The position numbers and the translations under genes were made by a program. The notes under the pieces are model-generated. The model did not search any database. It had not been told where the DNA came from and saw nothing but the letters and a program-made list of their open reading frames with translations. Shown here piece by piece: positions 12,946 through 23,964 of a stretch of DNA of 64,000 nt (position 1 is its first letter; each line of letters starts with the position of its first letter). The DNA comes from Pseudomonas sp. CCI4.2. GTDB taxonomy: Bacteria; Pseudomonadota; Gammaproteobacteria; Pseudomonadales; Pseudomonadaceae. The stretch lies in NCBI RefSeq assembly GCF_034350045.1, contig NZ_CP133781.1, positions 3,272,501 to 3,336,500 on the forward strand. The letters are read 5' to 3'.

Positions 12946-13953
12946 TCACTGAACCGCGCCAGCGGGCGTGCTTAACAACACGATCGCAGCGGTCACCAAC
13001 AAATTGATCAGGGTCAGCGGCAGGCAGAATTTCCAGCTGAAATCCATCACTTGGTCATACCGTGGGCGCGGAATAGACGCACGCAACAGAATGAACAGCA
13101 TGATGAAGAACCCGGTCTTCAAGGCGAACCAGATAAACGACAGCGAAGGCAGAATGTTGAACGGACCATGCCAGCCGCCGAAGAACAGGGTCACCAGCAA
13201 TGCCGAGATCAGCACAATGCCGATGTACTCACCGACAAAGAACATGCCCCACTTCATGCCTGCATATTCGATGTGGTAACCGTCGGCCAGTTCCTGCTCC
13301 GCTTCCGGCTGGTCGAATGGGTGACGGTGAGTCACCGCGACGCCAGCAATAAAGAACGTACAGAAGCCGAAGAACTGCGGAATGATGAACCACAGGTGTT
13401 GGGCTTGGTACTGGACGATATCGCCCATGTTGAATGAGCCGACCTGGACCACGATGCCCATCAATGACAGGCCCATGAACACTTCATAGGACACGGTCTG
13501 GGCCGAGGCCCGCAGACTGCCGAGCAAGGCAAACTTATTGTTACTCGACCAACCGGCGAACAACACCGCGTAGACCGACAAACCAGCCATGGCGAAGAAG
13601 AACAGGATGCCGATGTTCAGGTCAGCGATGACCCAGCTTTCGGTGACCGGGATAATCGCGAAGGCGATCAACAAGGCGCTCATGGCCACCACCGGAGCCA
13701 AGGTGAAAATCACCTTGTCGGCGAACGGCGGTGTCCAGTCTTCCTTGAAGAACATCTTGATCATGTCGGCAGCGATCTGAAACGCACCAAATGGGCCGAC
13801 CCGGTTCGGACCGTAACGGTCTTGCCAGAGGGCAAGCAGACGACGCTCGACCCAGCTTAACAGGGCGCCACTGACCACCACGGCCAATAGAATCACAATG
13901 GCTTTGACGACCGCGATGATCGAGTCGATCACGACAGGGGTAAACCAAGTCAT
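12946..13953 (-). CDS. nuoH: NADH-quinone oxidoreductase subunit H
   Basis: Membrane subunit of complex I at the junction with the peripheral arm, forming part of the quinone chamber; 335 residues, eight helices. Family signatures seen: [19 protein letters not shown] (about residue 37), [19 protein letters not shown] with the charged funnel residues (about 220), and [18 protein letters not shown] (about 295). The start overlaps the nuoG stop by 4 nt. Confidence 0.97.
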   Translation of the reverse strand: MTWFTPVVIDSIIAVVKAIVILLAVVVSGALLSWVERRLLALWQDRYGPNRVGPFGAFQIAADMIKMFFKEDWTPPFADKVIFTLAPVVAMSALLIAFAIIPVTESWVIADLNIGILFFFAMAGLSVYAVLFAGWSSNNKFALLGSLRASAQTVSYEVFMGLSLMGIVVQVGSFNMGDIVQYQAQHLWFIIPQFFGFCTFFIAGVAVTHRHPFDQPEAEQELADGYHIEYAGMKWGMFFVGEYIGIVLISALLVTLFFGGWHGPFNILPSLSFIWFALKTGFFIMLFILLRASIPRPRYDQVMDFSWKFCLPLTLINLLVTAAIVLLSTPAGAVQ

Positions 13954-16667
13954 AGTGCTGCCTCCTGCAGACCATCAACGGTTTTGCCAAACAGCGCTGG
14001 CGGAATCCCAGCCAGACCCGAAGGCAGAGCCACCAGACCGGCGCCCAACTCTTCGCTGATTCGCAGCGGCAAGCGCAGGGTTTGGCCATCAATGTTCAGG
14101 CTAAGCAGTGCGCCTTCGTTGACACCCAGGCGATCGGCTTCCGACTTGGCAAGCGCGACATAGGCGGCTGGAATACGCTCTTGAACCGGAGCGGCTTTGG
14201 ACGACGTTTCGTCGCTGCCAAACAGGTGATAGAACGGCACCACTTGCCACGTTCCGCGAGCCGGCGAAAACGCGCCCGGTACGCTGGCGAACCAGGACAA
14301 ATTGTCGCCTTGGGTTTCGATCAAACGTGCACCTGGGTCACCGGCACGCAAGTGACCACCGACTTCGTCCTGAAACTTGTTCCAGGCTTGCGGCGAATTC
14401 CAACCCGGCGACCAGGCGAACGGCACCTGTTGACGAGGTTCGACCGAGCCCGAATAACCTTCCATCGAGAACGAGAATGCGGTGTCTTTGTCCTGCGACG
14501 TACGCGGTTCATGCACGCTGATGTTGGCGCGCATGGCGGTACGGCCGCTGTAACGCAGCGGTTCGCGCGCCAGCTTCAGACCTTTGATGCGGAACGACGC
14601 GGACGGCGCTGCGTTAACGATGCCGGCCAGCTGCGCAGTGCTGCTAGCAACCGCAGCGGTGACGTGATCAAGCTGAGTCCAGTCAATCGGCTTGTTCAGC
14701 AGTGTCGAGCGCAAGGCGTGCAACCAACGCCAGCCTTCATGGATCAGAATGCCAGCGTCGAGGTACGTTGGGTCATAGACCTGGAAGAAGCGCTGGGCGC
14801 GGCCTTCCTGGCTAACCAACGTGCCATCGCCTTCCGCAAAACTGGCCGCCGGCAACACCAGATCAGCGCGATCGCTGGTCGGGGTTTTTTGGTGGTCAGC
14901 AACGATCAGCACCTTGGTGGCCTTGAACGCGGCATTGACAGTCGCGGCGTCAACACGGGTAAACAGGTCGTTCTCCAACACCACCATGGCGTCGGCTTTG
15001 CCGGAAATCACGGCGTGCAGCGCGTCGTCGAGGGACCCGCCGCCGAGCATCGCCAGGCCGAGGCTGTTGGCTTCAGGCACGATCAGGCTGATCGAGCCTT
15101 GCTTGTCTTGCAGCTTCAACGCTTTGGCAATGTTTGCCGCAGCTTCGATCAGCGCGGTTGAACCTAAGGAGCTACCGGAGATGATCAATGGGCGCTTGGC
15201 GGCGAGCAGGGCGGTGGCGATACGCTGAGCCAGTTCAAGGGCTTCGCTGTCCAGGCCTTCTACCGCTGGCGCGCTGGCGTCAATGGCGTGGGCGACGGCG
15301 AAACCGATACGGGCCAGGTCGTCCGGTGCTGCGTGAACGCATTCTTCGGCAACATCATCGAGACGGGTCTCGGCAAGGCTGGCGATGAACAATGGGTTCA
15401 GCGCGTGTTGACCAATGTTTTTAACAGCAGCGTCGAGCCACGGCTGGACTTTCATCGCCGCGGCCATATCTTCGGCTTTGCCTTTGACCGCTTGGCGCAG
15501 GCCCAAAGCCATACGCGCTGCGGTTTGGGTCAAGTCTTCGCCAAGGACGAAAATCGCATCGTGATCTTCGATGTCGCGCAGGGTCGGGATCGGCAGCGGA
15601 CTGTCTTTCAAGACCTTGGCGATCAGTTGAATACGCGCCAGTTCACCCGCTTCGATACCTGAGTAGAAATGCTCGGCACCTACCAGTTCGAGAAGCGCGT
15701 AGTTGCTCTCGAGGCTGGCACGCGGTGAACCGATGCCGACGATGTTGCGACCGCGCAATAAATCAGCGGCTTTATCAAGGGCGGCGTCCAGACCCAGCTT
15801 GACCATGCCGTGAGCCAACAGCGGCTGGCGCGGACGGTCTTCGCGGTTAACGTAGCCATAACCGAAGCGGCCACGGTCACACAGGAAATACTGGTTTACC
15901 GAACCGTTGTAGCGGTTTTCGATACGACGAATTTCGCCATAACGTTCACCGGGGCTAATGTTGCAACCGCTCGAACAGCCGTGGCAAATGCTCGGCGAGA
16001 ACTGCATGTCCCATTTACGGTTGTAACGCTCGGAGTGAGTCTTGTCGGTGAAGACACCGGTCGGGCAAACCTCGGTGAGGTTGCCGGAGAACTCGCTTTC
16101 CAGCGCGCCGTCTTCAACGCGACCGAAGTACACGTTGTCGTGGGCACCGAAAACGCCGAGGTCAGTGCCGCCGGCGTAGTCTTTATAGAAGCGGACGCAA
16201 CGGTAGCAGGCGATGCAGCGGTTCATCTCGTGAGCGATGAACGGGCCGAGTTCCTGGTTCTGGTGCGTGCGCTTGGTGAAGCGATAGCGACGTTCGTTGT
16301 GTCCCGTCATTACTGTCATGTCTTGCAGGTGACAGTGACCGCCTTCTTCGCAGACTGGGCAGTCGTGCGGATGGTTGGTCATTAGCCATTCGACGACGCT
16401 GGCGCGAAACATTTTCGCTTCCTGGTCGTCGATGGAAATCCAGCTGCCGTCGGTGGCGGGGGTCATGCAGGACATGACGATACGACCACGGGTGTCGTTC
16501 TCGTCGGTGAACTGCTTAACTGCGCATTGGCGACAAGCGCCAACGCTGCCAAGGGCGGGGTGCCAGCAGAAATAGGGAATATCGAGGCCCAGCGACAGAC
16601 ATGCCTGTAACAGGTTGTCTGCGCCATCGACCTCGAGCGCTTTGCCGTCTACGTGGATAGTGGCCAT
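13950..16667 (-). CDS. nuoG: NADH-quinone oxidoreductase subunit G
   Basis: Large iron-sulfur subunit of the NADH-oxidising module, 905 residues. N-terminal 2Fe-2S ferredoxin domain (cluster N1b) with [20 protein letters not shown] cysteines ([15 protein letters not shown] at about 34-48), the His-Cys motif [16 protein letters not shown] (about 100-115, N5), two further 4Fe-4S sites ([12 protein letters not shown], and the extra N7-type CHGCSSGCN at about 228), then a long molybdopterin-oxidoreductase-like domain that holds no cofactor in complex I. It follows nuoF after an unusually long 138-nt gap containing a stable hairpin. Confidence 0.97.
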   Translation of the reverse strand: MATIHVDGKALEVDGADNLLQACLSLGLDIPYFCWHPALGSVGACRQCAVKQFTDENDTRGRIVMSCMTPATDGSWISIDDQEAKMFRASVVEWLMTNHPHDCPVCEEGGHCHLQDMTVMTGHNERRYRFTKRTHQNQELGPFIAHEMNRCIACYRCVRFYKDYAGGTDLGVFGAHDNVYFGRVEDGALESEFSGNLTEVCPTGVFTDKTHSERYNRKWDMQFSPSICHGCSSGCNISPGERYGEIRRIENRYNGSVNQYFLCDRGRFGYGYVNREDRPRQPLLAHGMVKLGLDAALDKAADLLRGRNIVGIGSPRASLESNYALLELVGAEHFYSGIEAGELARIQLIAKVLKDSPLPIPTLRDIEDHDAIFVLGEDLTQTAARMALGLRQAVKGKAEDMAAAMKVQPWLDAAVKNIGQHALNPLFIASLAETRLDDVAEECVHAAPDDLARIGFAVAHAIDASAPAVEGLDSEALELAQRIATALLAAKRPLIISGSSLGSTALIEAAANIAKALKLQDKQGSISLIVPEANSLGLAMLGGGSLDDALHAVISGKADAMVVLENDLFTRVDAATVNAAFKATKVLIVADHQKTPTSDRADLVLPAASFAEGDGTLVSQEGRAQRFFQVYDPTYLDAGILIHEGWRWLHALRSTLLNKPIDWTQLDHVTAAVASSTAQLAGIVNAAPSASFRIKGLKLAREPLRYSGRTAMRANISVHEPRTSQDKDTAFSFSMEGYSGSVEPRQQVPFAWSPGWNSPQAWNKFQDEVGGHLRAGDPGARLIETQGDNLSWFASVPGAFSPARGTWQVVPFYHLFGSDETSSKAAPVQERIPAAYVALAKSEADRLGVNEGALLSLNIDGQTLRLPLRISEELGAGLVALPSGLAGIPPALFGKTVDGLQEAAL

Positions 16668-16766
16668 GGTTCAAAGTTCTTCGTTGGCCCGATGTCAGCG
16701 GGCGTGGCTAATGGAATCTCGGTGCAACCCGTATCAAACAGCCCGTCAGGACGTCATCGGGTACGA

Positions 16767-16793
16767 GGTCGGCGGCTTTATGGGCTGCCGACC
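16767..16793. other. Stable hairpin between nuoF and nuoG
   Basis: GGTCGGC (16767-16773) pairs with GCCGACC (16787-16793), and inner GC pairs extend the stem to about ten base pairs. It begins 12 nt after the nuoF stop in the otherwise tightly packed nuo operon. On the plus strand it is followed by TTTTCTATCTT, so it looks like a terminator in the antisense direction; in the nuo mRNA no U run follows. A role in mRNA processing or in blocking antisense transcription is inference. Confidence 0.6.
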
Positions 16794-16805
16794 TTTTCTA
16801 TCTTG

Positions 16806-18164
16806 TTATGCGCCAACCACTGTCGGACTGATCACCTGAGTCAGGCTGCCCGCACGTGCTGGCGCGATACCGGCTTCGAATTCCGACCGGAAATACTTAA
16901 TGGCTGCGCCCAGCGGTTCCACGGCGCCCGGTGCGTGGGCACAGAAGGTTTTGCCAGGGCCGAGGAAGTTGACCAACCCCAACAGCGTTTCGATATCGCC
17001 CGGTTGACCTTCGCCGTTTTCGATGGCGCGCAAAATCTTTACGCTCCATGGCAAACCATCACGGCATGGGGTGCAGAAGCCGCAAGACTCTTGGGAGAAG
17101 AACTCTTCCAAGTTGCGCATCAGCGACACCATGTTGACTTTGTCATCCACGGCCATGGCCAGACCGGTGCCCATCCGCGTGCCGACTTTGGCGACGCCAC
17201 CGGCATAAAACAGGCAGTCCAGATGCTCAGGTAGCAGGAACCCCGTACCGGCGCCGCCTGGTTGCCAGCACTTGAGCTTGAAGCCGTCGCGCATGCCGCC
17301 TGCGTAATCTTCGAATAACTCGCGAGCCGGCAAGCCGAACGGCAGCTCCCACAGGCCAGGGTTCTTCACCTTGCCGGAGAAGCCCATGAGCTTGGTGCCC
17401 ATGTCTTCGCTGCCTGGACGCGCGATGGCTTTGTACCAATCGTTGCCGTTGGCGACGATGGCCGGGACGTTGCACAGGGTTTCAACGTTGTTCACGCAGG
17501 TCGGCTTACCCCACACACCCACGGCCGCCGGGAAGGGCGGCTTGGAACGTGGGTTGGCGCGACGGCCTTCCAGGGAATTGATCAGCGCGGTTTCTTCGCC
17601 GCAGATGTAACGCCCGGCGCCGGTGTGGACGATCAGTTCGAAATCGAAACCGGTGCCCAGAATGTTTTTACCGAGCAGACCGGCCGCTTCGGCTTCTTTC
17701 ACTGCACGGCGCAGGTGCACCGCTGCGGTGGTGTATTCGCCGCGCAGGAAGATGTAGCCGCGATAGGCTTTCAACGCACGAGCGCTGATCAACATGCCTT
17801 CAATCAGCAGATGGGGCAGTTGCTCCATCAACATCCGGTCTTTCCAGGTGTTCGGTTCCATTTCATCCGCGTTGCACAGCAAGTATCGGATGTTCATGGA
17901 ATCGTCTTTCGGCATCAGGCCCCATTTCACGCCGGTGGGGAAACCCGCACCGCCGCGGCCCTTGAGGCCGGAGTCCTTGACCGCTTGAACGATCTCGTCC
18001 GGCGACAGCTCGGCCAATACCTTGCGCGCGGCTGCATAGCCGTCCTTGCGCTGGTATTCGTCCAACCACACCGGCTCGCCGTCATCGCGCAAGCGCCAAG
18101 TCAGCGGGTGAGTTTCCGGCGCGCGCGCAATGGTATTGGCGGGGCCGAAGGAAGTGATGGTCAT
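16806..18164 (-). CDS. nuoF: NADH-quinone oxidoreductase subunit F (NADH- and FMN-binding)
   Basis: The subunit where NADH is oxidised: it binds NADH, FMN and the [4Fe-4S] cluster N3. Seen in the 452-residue protein: the glycine-rich nucleotide loop [20 protein letters not shown] (about residue 66), the second flavin/NADH site ([19 protein letters not shown], about 175), and the N3 cysteines [12 protein letters not shown] (about 350) with the fourth Cys in TFCAHAPGA (about 400). It overlaps nuoE by 4 nt. Confidence 0.97.
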   Translation of the reverse strand: MTITSFGPANTIARAPETHPLTWRLRDDGEPVWLDEYQRKDGYAAARKVLAELSPDEIVQAVKDSGLKGRGGAGFPTGVKWGLMPKDDSMNIRYLLCNADEMEPNTWKDRMLMEQLPHLLIEGMLISARALKAYRGYIFLRGEYTTAAVHLRRAVKEAEAAGLLGKNILGTGFDFELIVHTGAGRYICGEETALINSLEGRRANPRSKPPFPAAVGVWGKPTCVNNVETLCNVPAIVANGNDWYKAIARPGSEDMGTKLMGFSGKVKNPGLWELPFGLPARELFEDYAGGMRDGFKLKCWQPGGAGTGFLLPEHLDCLFYAGGVAKVGTRMGTGLAMAVDDKVNMVSLMRNLEEFFSQESCGFCTPCRDGLPWSVKILRAIENGEGQPGDIETLLGLVNFLGPGKTFCAHAPGAVEPLGAAIKYFRSEFEAGIAPARAGSLTQVISPTVVGA

Positions 18165-18658
18165 AGGTAACCCTCCAACATTTTGGCCACACCGCCAGGC
18201 TGCACGTTGCCAAATGTATCGTCATCGACCATCACGGCCGGGGCCTTGTCGCAATTGCCCAAGCAGCAGACAGGCAGCAAGGTGAAGCGGTCATCGGCCG
18301 TGGTTTGCCCCGGGACGATACCCAGCGAAGACTGAATCTCGCTGAGCACAGACTCGTGGCCGGCAATAAAGCAGACCATGCTGTTGCACACGCGAATGAT
18401 GTGGCGACCGACCGGCTGGCGGAAGATCTGGCTATAGAACGTCGCCACGCCTTCTACGTCGCTGGCAGGAATGCCAAGGAGTTCGCCGATGGCATAAATA
18501 GCGCCATCCGGCACCCAGCCACGTTCCTTTTGAACAATTTTCAACGCTTCGATAGACGCCGCGCGCGGGTCTTCGTAGTGATGCATCTCGTGCTCGATGG
18601 CCGAGCGCTCGGTTTCGCTCAGGGCGAAACGGTCTGTCTGGATCAGCGTGCTATTCAT
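18161..18658 (-). CDS. nuoE: NADH-quinone oxidoreductase subunit E
   Basis: Thioredoxin-like [2Fe-2S] subunit (cluster N1a) of the NADH module, 165 residues. N-terminal helical bundle, then the ferredoxin-like domain with ligands in RVCNSMVCF (about residue 91) and [20 protein letters not shown] (about 127-146). It is packed between nuoCD (2-nt gap) and nuoF (4-nt overlap). Confidence 0.97.
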   Translation of the reverse strand: MNSTLIQTDRFALSETERSAIEHEMHHYEDPRAASIEALKIVQKERGWVPDGAIYAIGELLGIPASDVEGVATFYSQIFRQPVGRHIIRVCNSMVCFIAGHESVLSEIQSSLGIVPGQTTADDRFTLLPVCCLGNCDKAPAVMVDDDTFGNVQPGGVAKMLEGYL

Positions 18659-18660
18659 GC

Positions 18661-20442
18661 TTAGCGGTCCACGTCGGCCATAACGAAATCGATACTACCC
18701 AGGTACGCAATCAAGTCCGCGACCATGCTGCCTTTGATCACCGAAGGGATCTGCTGCAGGTGCGGGAAGCTTGGGGTGCGAATCCGGGTACGGTAGCTCA
18801 TGGTGCCGCCGTCGCTCGTCAGGTAATAACTGTTGATGCCCTTGGTCGCTTCAATCATCTGGAAGGCTTCGTTTGCCGGCATGACCGGGCCCCACGAAAC
18901 TTGCAGGAAGTGCGTGATCAAGGTTTCGATGTGCTGCAAGGTGCGCTCTTTGGGCGGCGGCGTCGTCAGCGGGTGATCCGCTTTGTACGGGCCTTCCGGC
19001 ATGTTGCGCAGGCATTGGCCGATGATTTTGATGCTTTGGCGCATCTCTTCAACGCGCACGATACAACGGTCATAGGCATCGCCATTGGCCGCGAGCGGCA
19101 CTTCGAATTCGAAGTTTTCGTAGCCTGAATATGGACGTGCTTTACGCAGGTCGAAGTCCAGGCCGGTAGCGCGAAGGCTTGGGCCGGTAACGCCCCACTC
19201 CAGCGCTTCCTTGGTGTTGTACGCGGCAACGTTGACGGTACGACCCTTCAGGATGCTGTTGTCCAATGCGGCTTTTTGGTACTCGTCCAGACGCTTTGGC
19301 ATCCAGTCGATGAAGTCCTTGACCAGCTTTTCCCAACCGCGCGGCAAATCGTGGGCGACGCCGCCGATGCGGAACCAGGCCGGGTGCAGACGGAAACCGG
19401 TGATGGCTTCGATCACGGTGTAGGCGCGTTGACGGTCGGTGAACGTAAAGAACACCGGGGTCATTGCGCCCACGTCCTGGATGTACGTCCCGAGGAACAG
19501 CAGGTGGCTGGTGATACGGAAGAACTCGACCATCATGATGCGAATGACGTCGACTTTTTCCGGCACCTTGATGCCGGCCAGCTTCTCGACCGAGAGCACG
19601 TACGGCAGATTGTTCATCACCCCGCCCAGGTAGTCGATGCGGTCGGTGTACGGAATGTAGCTGTGCCAGGACTGGCGCTCGGCCATTTTCTCGGCACCAC
19701 GGTGGTGGTAACCGACATCCGGAACGCAGTCGACGATTTCTTCACCGTCCAACTGCAGGATGATGCGGAATGCGCCGTGAGCGGAAGGGTGGTTCGGGCC
19801 GAGGTTAAGGAACATGTAGTCCTCATTCGCGCCCGAACGCTTCATGCCCCAGTCTTCAGGGCGGAAGCGTGCGGCCTCTTCTTCAAGCTGCTGTTTAGCC
19901 AGGTTCAGGCTGAACGGATCGAATTCAGTGGCGCGAGCCGGGAAGTCTTTGCGCAGCGGGTGACCTTCCCAGGTCGGCGGCATCATGATTCGAGTCAGGT
20001 GCGGGTGGCCGGCAAAGTCGATGCCGAACATGTCCCACACTTCACGCTCGTACCAGTTGGCGTTTGGCCAGATACCGGTGATCGTCGGCAGGCTGAGGTC
20101 GCTCTCAGACAAGGCGACCTTGATCATCACGTCACTATTACGCTCGATCGACAGCAGGTGGTAGAACACGCTGAAGTCAGCGCCGGGCAAGCCGCGACGG
20201 TGAGTGCGCAAGCGTTCGTCCATGCCATGCAGGTCGTACAGCATGACGTAGGGTTTGGGCAGCTGGCGTAGGAACTTCATCACCTCGACCAGTTTCGCGC
20301 GGTCAACCCACAGCACCGGCATGCCGGTGCGCGTAGGCTGGACGGTAAACGTCTCTGGGCCAAAGCGGGTGTTCAATTCAACGACGACGTCTTGGTCGTC
20401 AGCCTTGTAAGGCGGGATGTACAGAGCGGTGTCTGCAGTCAT
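18661..20442 (-). CDS. nuoC: NADH-quinone oxidoreductase fused subunit C/D
   Basis: A 593-residue fusion of the 30-kDa (NuoC) and 49-kDa (NuoD) subunits, as usual in gammaproteobacteria. The NuoC part occupies about residues 1-190 and ends with the signature [20 protein letters not shown] and GHPLRKDFP. The NuoD part starts near 205 with [16 protein letters not shown] and contains [11 protein letters not shown], forming the quinone pocket with NuoB; it ends with the typical [10 protein letters not shown]. The upstream gap to nuoB (75 nt) is larger than the other junctions but contains no clear terminator. Confidence 0.97.
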   Translation of the reverse strand: MTADTALYIPPYKADDQDVVVELNTRFGPETFTVQPTRTGMPVLWVDRAKLVEVMKFLRQLPKPYVMLYDLHGMDERLRTHRRGLPGADFSVFYHLLSIERNSDVMIKVALSESDLSLPTITGIWPNANWYEREVWDMFGIDFAGHPHLTRIMMPPTWEGHPLRKDFPARATEFDPFSLNLAKQQLEEEAARFRPEDWGMKRSGANEDYMFLNLGPNHPSAHGAFRIILQLDGEEIVDCVPDVGYHHRGAEKMAERQSWHSYIPYTDRIDYLGGVMNNLPYVLSVEKLAGIKVPEKVDVIRIMMVEFFRITSHLLFLGTYIQDVGAMTPVFFTFTDRQRAYTVIEAITGFRLHPAWFRIGGVAHDLPRGWEKLVKDFIDWMPKRLDEYQKAALDNSILKGRTVNVAAYNTKEALEWGVTGPSLRATGLDFDLRKARPYSGYENFEFEVPLAANGDAYDRCIVRVEEMRQSIKIIGQCLRNMPEGPYKADHPLTTPPPKERTLQHIETLITHFLQVSWGPVMPANEAFQMIEATKGINSYYLTSDGGTMSYRTRIRTPSFPHLQQIPSVIKGSMVADLIAYLGSIDFVMADVDR

Positions 20443-20517
20443 AGGTCTCGATCGCTTTCGGTCAACGTACAGAATGAACCCGGGTTCTTGTCTCTTTTTA
20501 TAAAAGAAAGAGCCGAA

Positions 20518-21198
20518 TCAGACTTCGTCGGGGCTGCGCAGGTTGGTGACCTGAATACGCTGTTCGCGGCGCTGTTCCTTTTGCGACGGCATCTCGGCGC
20601 GATATACGCCTTGATCACCGACAACCCAGGAAAGCGGACGACGCTCTTGGCCAATGGATTCCTGCAACAGCATCAAACCTTGCAGAAAAGCCTCTGGACG
20701 GGGCGGGCAGCCAGGCACGTAGACATCCACGGGAAGGAACTTGTCCACCCCCTGGACTACAGAATAGATGTCGTACATGCCACCGGAGTTCGCGCACGAG
20801 CCCATGGAGATAACCCACTTGGGTTCGAGCATTTGCTCGTAGAGACGCTGAATGATAGGCGCCATCTTGATGAAGCAAGTCCCGGCAATAACCATGAAGT
20901 CCGCCTGACGCGGCGATGCCCGAATAACCTCGGCGCCGAAGCGTGCGATGTCATGGGGTGCCGTGAAAGCGGTGGTCATTTCCACATAGCAGCACGACAG
21001 GCCGAAGTTATACGGCCACAAGGAGTTTTTACGCCCCCAGTTGACGGCACCGTTCAGCACGTCTTCGAGCTTGCCCATGTAGATGTTTTTGTGGACTTGA
21101 TCTTCTAGCGGGTCGGCAACGATTTCTCGTTTGCCGATTGGATAGTCCTCGTTAGGAGCATCCGGATCGATCTTTGTAAGAGTGTATTGCATCGCCAA
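20518..21198 (-). CDS. nuoB: NADH-quinone oxidoreductase subunit B
   Basis: Carries cluster N2, the last iron-sulfur cluster before ubiquinone. The tandem cysteines are seen in [11 protein letters not shown] (about residue 64), with the remaining ligands in [12 protein letters not shown] (about 129) and [12 protein letters not shown] (about 158). 226 residues, with an extended C terminus typical of Pseudomonas. It starts 4 nt after nuoA. Confidence 0.97.
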   Translation of the reverse strand: MAMQYTLTKIDPDAPNEDYPIGKREIVADPLEDQVHKNIYMGKLEDVLNGAVNWGRKNSLWPYNFGLSCCYVEMTTAFTAPHDIARFGAEVIRASPRQADFMVIAGTCFIKMAPIIQRLYEQMLEPKWVISMGSCANSGGMYDIYSVVQGVDKFLPVDVYVPGCPPRPEAFLQGLMLLQESIGQERRPLSWVVGDQGVYRAEMPSQKEQRREQRIQVTNLRSPDEV

Positions 21199-21202
21199 AG
21201 CC

Positions 21203-21616
21203 TCATTGTTTCAGCTTCGCTTGCCGAATACGGCGACCTTCAGGAGCCCAATCAAGTGCTCCAACCCGCCATAAGTAGACAAGACCTGCCAACAGAATTG
21301 CTATGAAAACGAGAGCTTCAACGAATCCGGTCCAGCCGCTTTCGCGGACGGACACAGACCAGGCAAAGAGAAAAAGGGCTTCGATGTCGAAGATCACGAA
21401 GAGCATCGCGACCAGATAGAATTTTGCCGAGAGCCGCAGTCGGGCGCCACCAGTGGGCAGCATGCCGGATTCGAACGGTTCGTTTTTGCTGCGGCCCCAA
21501 GCTTTACTGCCCAGAAGGCTAGAGACACCGAGCATGAAGGCACAAAGGCCTACTACACCCAAAAGGAAAATGGCGAAGCCCCAGTTATGGGCAATCAGAC
21601 CTGTCGATTCGGGCAT
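21203..21616 (-). CDS. nuoA: NADH-quinone oxidoreductase subunit A
   Basis: First gene of the 13-gene complex I operon. 137 residues with three membrane helices; family landmarks are [20 protein letters not shown] (about 45-64) and [20 protein letters not shown] (about 73-92), the segment lining the quinone channel. The whole set nuoA, B, CD, E, F, G, H, I, J, K, L, M, N runs 21616 to 6664 without interruption, so the enzyme is complete. Confidence 0.97.
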   Translation of the reverse strand: MPESTGLIAHNWGFAIFLLGVVGLCAFMLGVSSLLGSKAWGRSKNEPFESGMLPTGGARLRLSAKFYLVAMLFVIFDIEALFLFAWSVSVRESGWTGFVEALVFIAILLAGLVYLWRVGALDWAPEGRRIRQAKLKQ

Positions 21617-22062
21617 CTGTAATCCTTAACAGAGAGCAAAGGTCTCTGAGCTTGAGTAACAAAGCAGTGACGATATGTCGCAGCAAATCAATCGAGTGAT
21701 TTTATGGGTAAACAGGTTCCAAGTAAAATTATCTAACTCAAAAATATTGATCGTTTAACCCGCCAAACTCGCCAAAGCAGGCGCGGGGCCAGTCTCTACG
21801 GGCGTTGCACGGCATTTCGCTGCCGTTCATTCTTTCGTAGGGTAATGAACATATGGTTTTTATAAATGATAATTAATATCATTTAGTGACTGTTTCCGTA
21901 ACATATTGATGTTTGATGCGAATAACTTAGATTTAAAACAATGTTACCGGTCATCTGTAAGAGCCAACTTGTTGGCAAACAACCGATGGAGAGGTGTCAG
22001 ACGGGCTGCGCGAACACGTTCGCTTGCCATGGCGGGTCGCAAACCCTTTATCGGACAGAAAC
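21617..22062. other. nuo promoter region, no gene seen
   Basis: 446 nt between nuoA and the aceA terminator. It must hold the nuo promoter (reading on the minus strand) and possibly a long leader. The only clear structure is the AT-rich inverted repeat at 21863-21885 listed separately. No open frame here has family resemblance. Confidence 0.6.
21863..21885. promoter_or_regulatory. AT-rich inverted repeat, Fur-box-like, upstream of nuoA
   Basis: TAAATGATA, spacer ATTAA, TATCATTTA: a perfect 9-bp inverted repeat about 250 nt upstream of nuoA. It resembles overlapping GATAAT hexamers of a Fur site. The factor that binds it is not known from the sequence. Confidence 0.4.
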
Positions 22063-22093
22063 GAAAAAGCCGCCCCAGATGGGACGGCTTTTC
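22063..22093 (-). terminator. Rho-independent terminator of aceA
   Basis: AAAAAGCCGCCCC / GGGACGGCTTTTC forms a GC-rich hairpin; on the minus strand it ends in a T run 24 nt after the aceA stop. Confidence 0.88.
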
Positions 22094-22116
22094 GGTGCTG
22101 CGTGGTGCGAGAAGAC

Positions 22117-23442
22117 TTAGTGGAACTGTTCTTCTTCGGTCGAACCGGTCAGTGCGGTCACGGACGAAGAGCCGCCCTGAATCACAGTGGTCATGTCGTC
22201 GAAGTAGCCAGTACCGACTTCCTGCTGGTGAGCCACAAAGGTGTAGCCCTTGGAGGCGTCAGCGAACTCTTGCTCTTGCAGCTTCACGTAGGCAGTCATG
22301 TCGTTGCGGGCATAGTCGTGCGCCAGGTTGAACATGCTGTGCCACATGTTGTGAATACCCGCCAGCGTGATGAACTGGTGCTTGTAGCCCATGGCCGACA
22401 GTTCGCGCTGGAACTTGGCGATGGTCGAGTCGTCCAGGTTCTTCTTCCAGTTGAAAGAAGGCGAGCAGTTGTAGGACAGCAGTTGATCCGGGTATTCCTT
22501 TTTGATCGCTTCGGCAAAGCGACGAGCTTCCGCCAGATCCGGTTTGGCGGTTTCACACCAGATCAGATCGGCGTACGGCGCGTAAGCCAAGCCGCGAGCG
22601 ATGGCTTGGTCCAGGCCGGCACGTACTTTGTAGAAACCTTCCTGAGTCCGTTCGCCGGTCACGAATGGCACGTCATACGGATCGCAGTCAGAAGTCAGCA
22701 AGTCAGCTGCGTTAGCGTCGGTGCGGGCCAGAATGATGGTCGGTACGCCAGCAACGTCAGCCGCCAAGCGAGCAGCGGTCAGCTTTTGCACGGCTTCTTG
22801 GGTGGGCACCAATACTTTGCCGCCCATGTGGCCGCATTTTTTGACTGAAGCCAATTGGTCTTCGAAGTGCACGCCAGCAGCGCCCGCTTCGATCATGCTT
22901 TTCATCAGTTCGTAAGCGTTCAGTACGCCGCCGAAACCGGCCTCAGCGTCAGCAACGATTGGCGCGAAGTAGTCGATGTAACCTTCGTCGCCCGGCGTCT
23001 TGCCAGCTTTCCATTGAATCTGGTCAGCGCGGCGGAACGAGTTGTTGATGCGCTTGACCACGGTTGGAACTGAATCCACTGGGTACAGCGATTGGTCAGG
23101 GTACATGGACTCGGCGGAGTTGTTGTCCGCAGCCACTTGCCAGCCGGACAGGTAGATCGCCTGAATACCGGCCTTAACCTGTTGCACCGCTTGGCCGCCG
23201 GTCAGGGCGCCCATGCAGTTCACGAAATCTTTGTCAGGACGGAAAGACGGGTGGGCACCTTGGGTGACCAGGTTCCAGAGCTTTTCGGCGCCCAGCTTGG
23301 CGAATGTATGCTCAGGCTGGACAGAACCACGCAGGCGGACGACGTCAGCAGCAGAATAATTGCGCGTCACGTTTTTCCAGCGTGGGTTTTCAGCCCAATC
23401 TTTTTCAAGGGCTGCAATTTGCTGTTCGCGTGTCAGTGCCAT
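22117..23442 (-). CDS. aceA: Isocitrate lyase
   Basis: Cleaves isocitrate to glyoxylate and succinate, the first step of the glyoxylate shunt, needed for growth on acetate and fatty acids. The 441-residue protein has the catalytic loop [15 protein letters not shown] with the active-site Cys (about residue 195) and substrate-binding segments [14 protein letters not shown] and [13 protein letters not shown]. Length matches the 441-residue form of P. putida and P. fluorescens. The start at 23442 ([16 protein letters not shown]) is the family start; an open frame to 23493 adds 17 unsupported residues. The gene stands alone, with a long upstream region carrying two palindromes. No malate synthase or AceK is in the window. 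Confidence 0.96.
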   Translation of the reverse strand: MALTREQQIAALEKDWAENPRWKNVTRNYSAADVVRLRGSVQPEHTFAKLGAEKLWNLVTQGAHPSFRPDKDFVNCMGALTGGQAVQQVKAGIQAIYLSGWQVAADNNSAESMYPDQSLYPVDSVPTVVKRINNSFRRADQIQWKAGKTPGDEGYIDYFAPIVADAEAGFGGVLNAYELMKSMIEAGAAGVHFEDQLASVKKCGHMGGKVLVPTQEAVQKLTAARLAADVAGVPTIILARTDANAADLLTSDCDPYDVPFVTGERTQEGFYKVRAGLDQAIARGLAYAPYADLIWCETAKPDLAEARRFAEAIKKEYPDQLLSYNCSPSFNWKKNLDDSTIAKFQRELSAMGYKHQFITLAGIHNMWHSMFNLAHDYARNDMTAYVKLQEQEFADASKGYTFVAHQQEVGTGYFDDMTTVIQGGSSSVTALTGSTEEEQFH

Positions 23443-23886
23443 GGAGATAAGCCTCGTCGCATAGTCTTGGGTGGAAAATCCTTGCTCCGCCAAATACCGC
23501 CTTATTCCATAAGGCGCGTGATGGGCTACTCACTAATCAGAGGCGTGGCGGTCAAGCCGATGTCCGGGGGGTTGTAGCGGATGAACGATGTGTTCGAGAA
23601 GTGGAAGAAAACAGGTATAAAAGGCTCAACTGACAGTCGCAATTCGGCTCGTGGATGCCTTGTTGTGATCACCAGAACGCTGTGCCGATTCACCGTATTA
23701 AGCTTCCGTCCCTCAGGACAACTTCGTTCTCAGTCACAACCTCGTCAAACAGCCTTGTGGGCAGTACAGACACGAATCGGCTCAGGTTGGGTAAGTCAGA
23801 GCGGCGATCCGAAGGCTCGTTGCAGAGCCTCTGATTAGCGGGAGCGGGGCAATCATGCCTCGCCAGATTTGACTCGTCAAATGTTT
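23443..23886. other. aceA upstream region, no gene seen
   Basis: Between the aceA start and the TGTAGT palindrome. Holds the aceA promoter, the short inverted repeat at 23498, and one copy pair CTAATCAGAGGC (23533-23544) / GCCTCTGATTAG (23827-23838). Frames in both directions lack family resemblance. Confidence 0.5.
23498..23516. promoter_or_regulatory. 8-bp inverted repeat in the aceA 5' region
   Basis: CGCCTTAT, spacer TCC, ATAAGGCG, ending 56 nt upstream of the aceA start. It may be an operator or a hairpin in the leader; sequence alone does not decide. Confidence 0.4.
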
Positions 23887-23912
23887 TGTAGTGCTTTTTT
23901 AAAAGCACTACA
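23887..23912. promoter_or_regulatory. 26-bp palindrome with TGTAGT...ACTACA ends, candidate RccR site for aceA
   Basis: TGTAGTGCTTTT and AAAAGCACTACA are perfect inverted arms around two T bases, 445 nt upstream of aceA and 53 nt downstream of the preceding gene. The TGTAGT/ACTACA half-sites match, as far as I recall, the recognition sequence of the RpiR-family regulator RccR, which controls aceA in P. fluorescens. The structure also could act as a weak hairpin terminator for the upstream gene. Confidence 0.55.
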
Positions 23913-23964
23913 TATTTGCGTTGATGCGACCAGTCGGTCAATTTTCGGGGATCAGGTTTTGTGC

